Assembly (NCBI RefSeq): GCF_002127325.2 | Contig: NC_035438.2 | Span: 88,908,385-88,972,384 of the forward strand | Direction: 5' to 3' | Source: Helianthus annuus | Lineage: Eukaryota > Streptophyta > Magnoliopsida > Asterales > Asteraceae | Length of the DNA stretch: 64,000 bases | Shown here: in pieces, positions 1 through 10,400 of the stretch | Position numbering within the stretch: position 1 is the first letter of the stretch | Layout of the letters: each line of letters begins with the position of its first letter | Position numbers and translations under genes: made by a program | Notes under the pieces: model-generated | Told to the model about the DNA's origin: nothing | What the model saw: only the letters and a program-made list of their open reading frames with translations | Databases searched by the model: none

Positions 1-2500
1 CTTTACGGGACAATTAAACGCTTTAACGGAACGATGCGAAACCGAACAACCAGACATTACCCGAGACATGAAAATATTGTTAGAAATATTATTTTATTAT
101 TTTAAATTAATCATGGTCACAAAAACCCCCATGCACCATGCAAACATGACATACACCCACTATACTTGTAAATACCCTTAACCCTTTTAGTAATTACCTA
201 CTAATTAACAAAAATCTTACACTTTACCCCCCCCCCCTAACCGAATTCAGCCCCATCATTACAAATATATTTTGTTTTGATTTTGTAAACATCTCCTAAT
301 TTGTGGATTGGCCAAGAGATTCCAATCATAACCTAGATTAGGGTGGCTCTTTGATTTCCAAGAAATTTATCATCATTCCTCAAGATTTACCACTTCTCTC
401 TCCCTCCTCCCTCTAAAAATCGGCCCACATACCCCTCCCCCTCTCACCACAACTGAATTTCATCATCATCTTCCTTCACAACTTCATCTCTTTCACTAAC
501 AAACCCTATTCCAAGCTCCAAGATCCTCCATAGAAGCAAGAAGTTGAAGTGCTCTCAAGAAGCTTTGTTCAAGGCTTTTCTCACCATCATTTCTTGTCAT
601 CTCATCCTAAGATTACAACCCTAGCCTTGTGCTAGTAGTAAGTCCATTCATACTCTTGTCTCACTTCGATTCTTGTTCGATTGTTGATTGTTCTTCACAC
701 ACAAAAACTCAAACAGCTTGCTGAGTTGGATTTCCAGCCAAATTCAACAGGCTGTAACGGGGTCATTTTAAGTCGAAAAACGGATTTTCAAAAGCCTAAA
801 ATGAATTTTTTGGAATAACTAAACAAATGGCACTGGAATCATAATTTTTCGAGACCGTTTACTATTTTTAAAAGGTTATTTTTGGACAGCAGCTCAAGCT
901 GCATTTTTACTGCAGAAAAAGTGGGTTACTTTCGGAGTCATAACCTTAAACCTGAATAAAATCAACTCATGAAATTTTTACAGTAGATAGACACCATTGT
1001 AAGGACGACCCTCCAACTGGAATTTCGTCAAACGGACTTACGGTTGATTTTTAGCGAATATTTCCGTAAACTGTGATCAGAAGGTAACAAATCTGATTGC
1101 AGTCAAGAAAATGATTTTTTATAAAATATGGGTAACGAATTGGACTTTGATATTTTTACACAATAAACTTTGGAACATATGTCATATTCTGTAAAAATTT
1201 GGTGATTTTTAGAAAAGGGTAACTATTTTATAAAAATCCTCGAAAACAGCCCTGTTTCGAGTAATAAAGCTGAAATGAAGTATGTAAAGTTTTGTATGTC
1301 TATATGTTGGTTTGATTATTGTAAATGAACTATTGATTTTATATAAAAGAAAATGATATGCTATTAAAGCATGGACACCTCTATTTACAGAGGAGACTCT
1401 GCCGAAATTTTCCGAGAATCCGAACACTTAGTAAAATATTCGAGAAAATAGATACGAAATAGTTGTCTAACTATTTTTCTACGAACGCTATTTAAGTTAA
1501 AATAATTATTATTATTTTAACGAAATAATACCAAAGTAACATAAATCAAAACACTAAACTCTAAGCCAAGGACGGCCCGTTCGTCTAATAGACATTAGTA
1601 CGTTGTAGGTTGTCGTGTAGCGGAAAGAGTTTAAGTCCGAGTCAAGACGCACTAAGGTGAGTTCATGACCCCCTATTCCTTTACTGTTTTCAGTTTTATA
1701 CTTCGGGGTGGAATACATGTTTACAAATTATTTCAGACTTTTATATACATGGTATGGATAGCTTAGGGAGGGTTTTACACTACTAGATCATGTGAAGGGT
1801 GGGCACAACACTTGAGGCCATTAATCCTTGTTATAGGACCAAGGGACACAAGAGTGATAGATCTATTTGGTTGTAGCGAGCCCACACCCGTGAGGCCGGG
1901 GCGGCCCATAGTGGTGACTGTGTCTTCCAGCCGGAAGCCCGGTAACAAATATGCTAGGTTTGAGTTTCCCTGCACCTTTTCACACATACTAGTGGCTTTG
2001 CAAACCATTGGTGATCTCTATTTCCTTATTGCTACATACCAGGGACTAAATTTACTTACAGACATACTAAACGGTTTTATATACTCAGACTTACTCATGA
2101 ACTCGCTCAACTTGTTGTTGACTTTTTAAAACTACATGTATTTCAGGGAATTAAGTTGGATCTGGCAAGTGATGCATGATTAGCTGCGTACTAAATAAGG
2201 ATGTCATCCGGAGTCGTAGGTTTGGGAAGTGTAACTCTTTCCTGGATGAGTTGCATGTCTCAAGTCCTTGTGTCGTTGGTAGCTTTTCGTCGAGTCTTAT
2301 GAACTCTTTTAAACAAGTCATGTTTTGTAAACATATCGTGTGGTTGATGTTTTTGTTTCAAGACAATATGTTATGTATTTTTAATCATTTTAATGGATGA
2401 ACATCAAATATTTTATCATATAGCATGTTGTGATTGTTGCTATGGTATTGAGAAGTCACACCAACTAAACCCACGCTTCCGCAAAAGCCAGGGTGTGACA
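1..2500 (+). repeat. 5' LTR of element A (left end missing)
   Basis: Aligns with 19946-22444 base for base apart from scattered substitutions and small indels (for example a 4-bp difference near 387 and a C-run of different length near 228). It ends GGGTGTGACA at 2500, immediately before the primer binding site. The short ORFs inside (for example 1209-1427 and 1812-2129) have no family features and are treated as chance. The pyrimidine-rich stretch at about 395-500, followed by a typical plant 5'-UTR-like sequence, may lie near the transcription start, but I cannot place a TATA box with confidence. Confidence 0.92.
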
Positions 2501-2503
2501 GCT

Positions 2504-2515
2504 TGGTATCAGAGC
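2504..2515 (+). promoter_or_regulatory. Primer binding site of element A (initiator Met tRNA)
   Basis: TGGTATCAGAGC lies 3 bases after the LTR end. This 12-mer is the standard complement of the 3' end of plant initiator methionine tRNA and primes minus-strand cDNA synthesis. Confidence 0.93.
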
Positions 2516-2686
2516 CTCGATCATAGCGAACTAGGATTCCTTCTCGAGTCTAGACTATGATCACTAGGGCTCTCACGAAAATGTTTTCAAACGTTTTTAT
2601 AATTGCATACACTAAAAGTCCAGATCCAGGGCACAAACATTTTTACAGACAAAAGGTCACAAATACACTTTTCAAAATTTTTGTAT

Positions 2687-2882
2687 CAGTCTTAGAGACT
2701 GAGGGAGTTCAGTCTTAGAGACTGAGGGATTCAATCTTAGAGATTGGGGATGTTTAGCCTTGGAGGCTGGGGGAAAATTTGAGTCTTAGAGACTGGGAGG
2801 TTGGTCTTAGAGGCCAGGGAGTTAGTCTGAGAGACTAGGGAATTCAGTCTTAGAGATTGGGTGGAATAGCCTGGGAAGACTA
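2687..2882 (+). repeat. Leader array of tandem short hairpins (eight good units, one degenerate)
   Basis: About every 22-25 bp there is a unit of the form CAGTCT-TAG-AGACTG: 5-6 bp arms around a 3-base loop. Units lie at 2687-2701, 2710-2724, 2732-2746, 2756-2768, 2782-2794, 2802-2816, 2823-2837 and 2845-2859, with a weaker one at 2867-2882. Arms differ between units, but the two arms change together: AATCT with AGATT, AGCCT with AGGCT, TAGTCT with AGACTA. Two other units keep pairing through G-U wobble. It lies in the transcribed leader between the primer site and the first ORF. Function unknown; RNA packaging, dimerisation or translation control are possible. Confidence 0.85.
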
Positions 2883-2964
2883 GGATGCATACATGACTTC
2901 ATTATTATTTGTTTACATGCTTATCTTACTTGTGTGCATATGTTGTGGATGTGTTACAGACACC

Positions 2965-4617
2965 ATGGCATCATCCGGTAGCGGAGTATCCGATGCGAGT
3001 GACCCGAGGACTTTTACCTCTGACGACGAGATGGCTACCGATTCGGGAGTTTTCACCTCAGACTACACGAGCACTGATGAAGACGACTTTCAGCCTTTTG
3101 CCCTACCAGACTTCGGAGATGATGTGCCTTTAGCTGACGGCCCACCTGGAGAGGACCTACCTCTTGTTCCCATCCATGCCCCTCTCCCCTTCGCTGCAGT
3201 TCCTTTTGAGGAACAACTTCTCGACGCGATACCTGATGATGACATCGACCTACTCATCGAGGGTCCCCCGGAGGGAGACCAGGATGATGGGGCCCCGATA
3301 GAGGGCGGTGTTCAGCCTGTTGATATCCCAGTTGTTGATCATATTGTTCCCATGGTCGAGCTTCCTGGCATGGAGGTTCAGTCCGATTCGTCCGCTTCTG
3401 ATTCCATTGAGTCGATCGCTTCTCATATCCCACCGTTGGGATTTGGTTACATTCCTCGCATGAACGCTGATGAGGAGATGGAGATTGAGCAGCCTGCTGA
3501 GGCTCCTGCTCACCCAGATGATCCGATTCCAGCCGTGCTTGCCGATTATCAGCCTGCTCCAGTCACTTCCGAGCCCGTTCTTGCCGTCGACCCTGTTACT
3601 GTCTCTATTACACCCGTTGTTGCACCACCAGCCGTTGAGATACCTGATCCCATGGCTATCTTTGATGATCTTGCACCATTCGCCACCCACATGGACCCGA
3701 GGTTCGCCAACTCCAGCAATGGATGGATTGAGGAGGACGACTACCCTTCGTACGTAGTCCCAGTCACTTCCCCTCCCGTAGGGATGGCAAAAAAACCCGA
3801 GCCCGACGGGTATACCCGAAACCCGACATAAATGGGATGGGTATACCCGATACCCGACGGGTATTGGGCCGGGTATGGGATTAATTTTAAAAATTTTCGC
3901 GGGTATGGGTCGGGTATGGGATTAGGTGATACCCGACCCGATTACCCGAAATCACATACCGCTGTACCCTTCGATGCTCCCTTGTTTCCTCCGTCCACAT
4001 CCGATACTCACCGCACTGACCTTCCTATCACATTCCTTCAGGACATTCCTCCGCCCCAACCTGGGGAGGGATCGTCGAGCCAGCTTTTCGGGCACACCCC
4101 ATTCATGCCAGAGGTTAGCCAGTTTTTACCGCAGGTCCCTCATTCAGACTTTGTTCCACCAGTGTCACTTCCTGCACCTTTCGAGACCCAGTTACCTCAT
4201 GTCACTTCACAGTTTGTTTTTACCCCACACATTACACTTCCGGTTTCAGCCCCAATGGGTGAACCATCCCTATGGTCAGCACCCCAGGTCATGCCTACAT
4301 CTGACACTTATCATCCATTTTATGATGGATTCTCTGTGGAGGACACGCTCATGTCGCTGCAGTTACGGCGGGACGCCTTGAGATAGTGTGTCCAGCGATT
4401 GGAGAGGACTCCACATCCTCACTGTCCCTGTCAGACCCAGTTTTCAGCATCGCACACTTCTTTTCCCTCATTTCAGGATACAGACGTTCATTTCCTCCCT
4501 CGCGATCGACAGGTTGCCTTCGTGCTACGTTTTGCCTACGCACTTGAGGAGGACTTGGTGCAGTTGCGTCGATTGATTTTCTCTCATTTCCCACCTCCTC
4601 CTCCACCGTCAGCTTAG
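2965..4617 (+). pseudogene. Accessory ORF upstream of gag in element A, acidic and proline-rich, broken
   Basis: The open frame begins at 2893, but the likely start is the ATG at 2965 (MASSGSG), which follows a splice-acceptor-like GTGTTACAG (2951-2959). The first third is rich in Asp, Glu, Ser and Pro (for example DDEMATDSG and STDEDDF); the rest is Pro, His, Phe and Ser rich. I see no catalytic motif, membrane segment or zinc finger. The frame is stopped by TAA at 3829-3831 inside a 183-bp insertion (3781-3963) and by TAG at 4384-4386. The same frame continues to TAG at 4615-4617, ending in a proline run. Counting through both stops the frame is about 550 codons. Similar acidic proteins occur, from memory, in many Asteraceae repeat annotations; the function is not known to me. 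Confidence 0.7.
3781..3963. mobile_element. 183-bp GGGTA/TACCC-rich insertion, possibly a small hAT-like element
   Basis: A block of repeated (A/C)GGGTA and TACCCGA motifs interrupts the accessory ORF and supplies its TAA stop. It is flanked by GTA on both sides (3778-3780 and 3964-3966), and its length is a multiple of three, so the frame resumes after it. The left end GGGATGGCAAAA resembles termini of plant non-autonomous hAT elements. The right end is not its inverted copy and no 8-bp target duplication is visible, so the class is uncertain. Confidence 0.5.
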
Positions 4618-4926
4618 GGGTATACTCGGCAACAGGGATTTCAGACCATCGACAGACCAGCTACGCTTAGTGGGAAGACAGCGCTAAAGTCGTGATTATG
4701 AAGACTTTTTTTTTGAGACCACGATTTTAGTTTTGGTTTATTTGTATTTGTACTCAGACATATATTTTGACACATGGTAAAATTTGTGATGCTGTATTGA
4801 TGGTTTGTTTATGAAACATTAATCGCAAGTCTTTTAATTTCATACATTGTTGAATATTTGTCATGGTTATGACATGAGATGTTATGTGAATGATGAATGA
4901 TACTATATATACGTATGATTATTATA
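4618..4926 (+). other. Spacer of element A between accessory ORF and gag; B inserted at its end
   Basis: No ORF of interest. A/T-rich spacer containing a run of nine T around 4710. It ends with TTATA (4922-4926), the left target duplication of element B. The spacer resumes at 14757-14796 before the gag start codon. Confidence 0.7.
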
Positions 4927-7336
4927 TGTCACACCCCCAAAATCCACCCGCGGATAACACCCGCTTCGAGGGAGTGACTGACCAGGATCCAGCCACCAAT
5001 TATACTTGACTAATTAAATTGATAACGAAAAGTAATACTTACTAACCATAAGATTAGCAAATATCAAGTTCAGAGTTTAAAGTTTCAGGTTTAAACAGTA
5101 ATAAGTAGCGGAAGCATAAATAAACAGTTTTAAACAATGTTCATAAGGTAAGCATGATAAATGCCCAACACACGGGCAGACGACCACTACACATCCCAAG
5201 CAGCTGCTCCAGTCACTGGCCACCTGCAAAGCATGCAGTAAGGGGTCAACAATAATGCTGAGTGAGTTCACTAGTTGTCCAGTTTTAATTACCAAAAACT
5301 TGTTTCACCAGTTAATTTATCCGTTTATACATGCCATGGGGAGCTACCCCAAAAGTTAGCGACTAAACTGTTTTTCCAATACCGAACACTAGGTAACCGT
5401 TTGCGTTTCCGCTGGATGCCCCGATGTCAATGTTCTATCATCATTGACGGATGCCTGAGTACATTAGTTCACGACCGATCCCATACCATGGCACGGTGTG
5501 AGGCTGGTAAGACCTAAATAGCGCTATCAACTAATAACCCGTTCGCCTGGCCCCGGCGACTAATCGGTATTATGTAGTAGGGACTTGAGTGATAGAGTTG
5601 CGTTTAGTGCCGTTGGTTGCATTCCGTATAAACAGTAATTAACTAAAAAGGTTTCCCAAAACAAGGGAAGATAAAGTAAGTTTGTTCCCAGTAACTAGGG
5701 AAGGAATGTAGACAGTATCCCCTTTACAAGGGGATAGGGTTGTTTTAGTCTCGTGTCCCAAACCACCGGGACGCATGCTTTTAAGTTGTGAACTCACCTT
5801 GGGTTGCTCGGTATGATACGTTACTTGGTTAAGTATGTTGGTCACCACGTCCTAGCATGGTTACCATATATGGGTCAAGTCGGGTACAAGTAAACACACA
5901 GCGAACACGTATGGCAATACATAGCAAACACGTATAACATGCAATACACAAACAGTTGGGGTATTGGGCCTAAACAGTAACAGATACATAAGCAGTCCAG
6001 TTAACAGATAATCCAACAAGCTCTTTGGCCCAATAACAGCCCAGTCGAGACAAAGGTGACTCGCAACCAAGGTTGCGACTCGCAACCGATGTCTCGGTTC
6101 GTCACGTTTTGATTACGAGTCGCAACTAGAGATTACGACTCGCAACCAGCAGTTCCGACTCGCAACCGGACTCGATACGCGTTGATTACGACTCGCAACC
6201 GGGAGGTCTCGACAAGTCCTGCTGTGGTCTCGAGTAGCAACCAAAGGTTGCTACTCGCAACCGATGATTACGTGCACATGAAGGCCTTCTAGAACCTGTC
6301 ACCTTGTACGAACCAATAGAAATGCATTTTCATGAAACAAATATGTACTATCCATTAATATTGCATAAACATGTTTTCTTGTCTGTTTACAAGACAAAAT
6401 GGATCAAAATCAGCATATTTGAACTATTTTTATGATCATCAAACATGTTCTTCATATTCAGCCAACATTCATATATCCGAAACATGTAATTTTACAACAA
6501 CTATTATGAGTTTTTAACCAATAATCATAACCAACCGGATAACATACAATTCATGAACACACAACCCAAAATCATGCATAAACCCTCTATATATATCTCG
6601 GACGATATTAAGGCACCCAAACAAGATTCATCATCCAAACATTTATGCCTAAAACCTCCTAACCAAATCCTTACTACAACCGAAGCAAACCTTTGACACA
6701 AAACCGGATCATTTACATTAAGACATAAAGAAAACCATTTCAAGCAATCTCTTAGATCATCAAACAAGCATTTTATAGTAACAAACATAAACAATCAAGC
6801 ACTATCAAGCATTCAAGAGTTATTCAAAATCAACAAAGCCACAAAACTAACCGGTTGATGAAGGGTATGAAGGGTGGTCTTCCTAGTGCGATGTTGAGTT
6901 TGATCCGAGGGCTTGATGTCTCCGATTTGGTTCCGAGTAGGAATAGGATGATGGTGAGTGTTGGTGTTTGTAGGGTTTAGTGAGAGAGATGAGAGGAGAG
7001 TGTGAGAGTGTAGTGAGATTTGTAAAAATGGTTAAGGGAGGGGTGGGTTGGCTTATATAATGTACCGAGTTGGGCTAGGGGGGTTTCCGGGTTGGGTTCT
7101 CGGTCACAAGGCCCTAACCGGCCCAACTGCTATTGTTCACTCGAGACCGGGCATGATCTCGAGTCGGGTTTCGGCTCCTATATATATATAACACACATAT
7201 ATATAAATATATCTATATGTACATGTATGCACACAACACGCAATAACGAGCAATTCAATTCATAATTTTTCACTTAATAGTTTACGTACACACATGTTAC
7301 ATCGAAAGGTTGTCCGGGAAAATCCGAAGTGTCACA
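4927..7336 (-). repeat. 3' LTR of element B
   Basis: On the plus strand it starts TGTCACACCC and ends AAGTGTCACA, pairing with 12347-14756 at a constant offset of 7420 bp. Differences seen by eye are near 5118, 5413, 5714, 6115 and 7197. It contains a GACTCGCAACC array with inverted repeats (6050-6262). ORFs of 69-89 codons inside both LTR copies are chance ORFs. Confidence 0.95.
6050..6262. repeat. GACTCGCAACC array with inverted repeats in the B LTR
   Basis: At least eight copies of (T)CGCAACC or GGTTGCG in about 210 bp. Two form clear inverted repeats: 6061-6078 (TCGCAACC, 2-base gap, GGTTGCGA) and 6232-6256 (GAGTAGCAACC, AAA, GGTTGCTACTC). The other LTR copy carries it at 13470-13682. 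A candidate TATA (CCATATATGG, 5864-5873) lies about 190 bp downstream in the minus direction; a second TATA candidate is at 7053-7060, so the true promoter is undecided. Confidence 0.65.
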
Positions 7337-7438
7337 TTATCCCCAAGTTTTAGGAACTTTCGTCCCGAAAGTTAAGGCAGCCACTGTCAAGCTAGCGTAA
7401 GTGAGAATGTTTCAACGGGGTGTCACATCATCCCCCCG
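7337..7438 (-). promoter_or_regulatory. Polypurine tract region of B with duplicated PPT/LTR-edge module
   Basis: Directly next to the 3' LTR the minus strand reads CTTGGGGATAA (7337-7347), the expected polypurine tract that primes plus-strand DNA. A second tract, AACGGGGGGATGA, followed by TGTGACA exactly like the LTR edge, lies about 90 bp farther in (about 7423-7441). Each tract is preceded by a palindrome of the type AATTTCGGGACGAAATT (7355-7373 and 7447-7465). The inner copy therefore looks like an older tract-plus-LTR boundary. Confidence 0.75.
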
Positions 7439-10400
7439 TTAGTTTGGAATTTCGTCCCGAAATTCGGCTGTAGCTTCAGTGCTGGGGTTTTCGTTTGGGA
7501 ACAACTGGGGATACTTGTGCTTCATCTGGTCTTCCCGCTCCCAGGTATACTCTGGGCCACGTCGCGAGTTCCAACGGACTCGTACAAGAGGTATCTGGCT
7601 ACGTTTGAGGATTTTGATCTCTCGATCCGTGATCTCAATCGGTTCCTCAGTAAAGTGTAGCTGTTCGTCAATAGTCAATTCCTTAAAAGGAATCACAAGT
7701 GTTTCATCCGACAAACACTTCTTCAGGTTAGATACGTGAAAAACGTTGTGTACCGCGCTCAGTTCTGCAGGCAGGTTCAATCTGTAAGCGACCTTACCGA
7801 TCTTCTCGGTGATTTCGAATGGTCCGATATATCGCGGATTAAGCTTGCCCCGTTTACCAAAGCGAACCACACCCTTCCAGGGCGAGACTTTCAGTAGAAC
7901 CCGGTCACCGACCTGGAATTCCAATGGTTTCCTACGCTTATCAGCGTAACTCTTCTGACGGTCACGAGCTGCCGCCATGCGTTGTCTGATCTGGGCAATC
8001 TTTTCCGTTGTATCTACCACCATCTCTGGTCCCGTGATTTGACTATCACCGATTTCCGCCCAGCAGAGAGGTGACCGGCATTTACGACCGTACAATGCCT
8101 CAAAAGGTGTTGCCTGAATACTGGTGTGGTAGCTGTTGTTGTAAGAGAACTCTACTAGCGGTAGATGCTTCTCCCAATTCTTGCCAAAATCGATCACACA
8201 TGCTCTAAGCATGTCTTCTAGGGTCTGGATGGTGCGTTCAGACTGTCCATCCGTTTGCGGGTGATATGCGGTGCTCATGTCCAGACGTGAGCCAAAGGAT
8301 TTGTGCATAGCTTGCCACAATTCCGAAGTAAAACGAGCGTCTCGGTCGGAAATAATTGAGGTTGGCACCCCGTGCCTCGAAACTACTTCCTTTAAGTAAA
8401 TCTCCGCCAAAGTAGAAAATTTGTCTGTTTCCTTAATAGCCAGAAAGTGTGCGGACTTGGTCAATCGATCTACTATTACCCAAATAGCATCATTTCCGCG
8501 TTGGGACCTAGGTAGCCCTGTAACGAAATCCATGGAAATTTGTTCCCATTTCCATTTCGGGATTTCTGGTTGTTGGAGTAGACCGGCTGGCTTCTGGTAT
8601 TCTGTCTTGACTCTTGCGCAAGTCAAACATTTGCTGGCGTATGTTGCTATGTGGGCCTTCATACCAGGCCACCAATACGTAGTCTTCAAGTCGTGGTACA
8701 TCTTGTCCGAACCAGGGTGTACTGAGTAGCGGGACTTGTGGGCTTCATCCATCACGAGTTCACGTAAATCTCCAAAGAGTGGGACCCAAATGCGCCCTGT
8801 TACATAGTAAGCACCATCTTCTTTCTGTTCTAGTTGCTGCCTCGACCCTCGCAGAGACTCAGCCCTGATGTTTTCCGGCTTCAATGCTTCAACTTGAGCA
8901 TTTCTGATCTGGGTAGGGAGGTTAGACTGGATGGTAAGTTGCAATGCTCGCACGCGTTTTGGTATAGTGTCCTTTCGGCTGAGGGCGTCTGCCACGACAT
9001 TGGCCTTGCCCGGATGGTATTTGATGGCGCATTCGTAGTCATTCAAGAGTTCAACCCATCGACGTTGTCTCATGTTCAATTCCTTTTGCCTAAAGATATG
9101 CTCGAGACTCCTGTGATCGGTGTAAATCGTGCACTTGGTACCGTACAGGTAATGTCTCCATATCTTAAGAGCAAAAACCACTGCTCCCAGTTCCAAGTCA
9201 TGCGTCGTGTAGTTCTTTTCGTGCGTCTTGAGTTGTCGAGAGGCGTAGGAAATAACTTTCTCGCGTTGCATTAACACGCAACCGAGCCCATGAATAGACG
9301 CATCGCAGTAAACTACGAAGTCATCAGTGCCTTCAGGCAACGAGAGAATAGGAGCGCTACAGAGGTTATCCTTAAGCCTCTGAAAAGCAGATTCCTGTGC
9401 TTCATTCCACTTGTAGGCGACGCCTTTCTGAGTAAGAGTCGTGAGCGGTTGTGCAATCTTTGAGAATCCCTGAATGAATCTACGGTAGTAACCTGCCAAT
9501 CCCAAGAATTGGCGAACTTCAGTGGGAGTCTTAGGCGTAGGCCAGTTCTTTATCGATTCGATCTTGGCTGGGTCGACATGAATTCCATTCTTGTTCACTA
9601 CATGGCCGAGGAAATGGACTTCTCGAAGCCAGAAGTCACATTTAGAGAATTTGGCGTACAGCTGCTCGTTGCGAAGGAGTTCCAGAATAAGGCGTAGGTG
9701 TTGTTCATGCTCCTCTTGACTTTTCGAATAAATCAGGATGTCATCGATAAACACAATCACGAATTTATCGAGGTAAGGCTTACATACGCGGTTCATAAGA
9801 TCCATGAACACTGCCGGTGCGTTAGTCATCCCGAAAGGCATAACGAGAAACTCGTAATGACCGTAACGAGTCCTGAATGCAGTCTTGGAAATATCTTCAT
9901 TACGAACTCTCAGCTGATGATAGCCTGATCGCAGGTCAATCTTAGAATAGTAGCTCGATCCTTGCAGCTGATCGAATAGATCGTCGATGCGCGGGAGAGG
10001 GTAACGATTCTTGATGGTAACCTTGTTCAACTCACGGTAGTCGATGCACATTCGGAATGTGCCATCCTTCTTCTTGACAAAGAGTACTGGTGCTCCCCAG
10101 GGTGATGAACTAGGACGGATAAATCCTTTATCCAGGAGTTCTTGTAGTTGCGTAGAGAGTTCCTTCAGTTCTGCAGGGGCTAAACGGTACGGTGCACGAG
10201 CTATAGGTGCTGCTCCGGGAGCTAGCTCGATTTGGAATTCGACCTGACGGTGGGGAGGGAGTCCGGGTAGTTCCTCAGGAAATACCTCGGGATAATCACG
10301 TACAACAGGAAAATCTTCAATCCTCTTTTCCTTTTCGTGGGTGTTGGTGACAAGTGCTAGGATAGCGGTGTGCCCTTTTCGTAAACACTTCTGGGCTTTT

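Noticed and set aside
222..236. Poly-C run as a functional motif
   Set aside because: Length differs between the two LTRs of A, typical of a slippage tract.
1209..2400. Small ORFs inside the A LTR (also repeated near 21151-22344)
   Set aside because: They lie in LTR sequence, overlap on both strands and show no protein family features; both copies agree only because the LTRs are duplicates.
2687..2882. CRISPR-like array
   Set aside because: Short, degenerate palindromic units with no unique spacers, in a eukaryotic retrotransposon leader.
2893..2964. Hydrophobic N-terminus before MASSGSG, looking like a signal peptide
   Set aside because: It precedes a good splice acceptor (TTACAG) and an ATG with a more protein-like sequence, so it is probably untranslated leader or intron.
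8834..9274. Plus-strand ORFs antisense to gag-pol of B and E (for example 8834-9274, 10877-11413, 42304-42630)
   Set aside because: Shadows of a strongly biased coding strand; no family resemblance.
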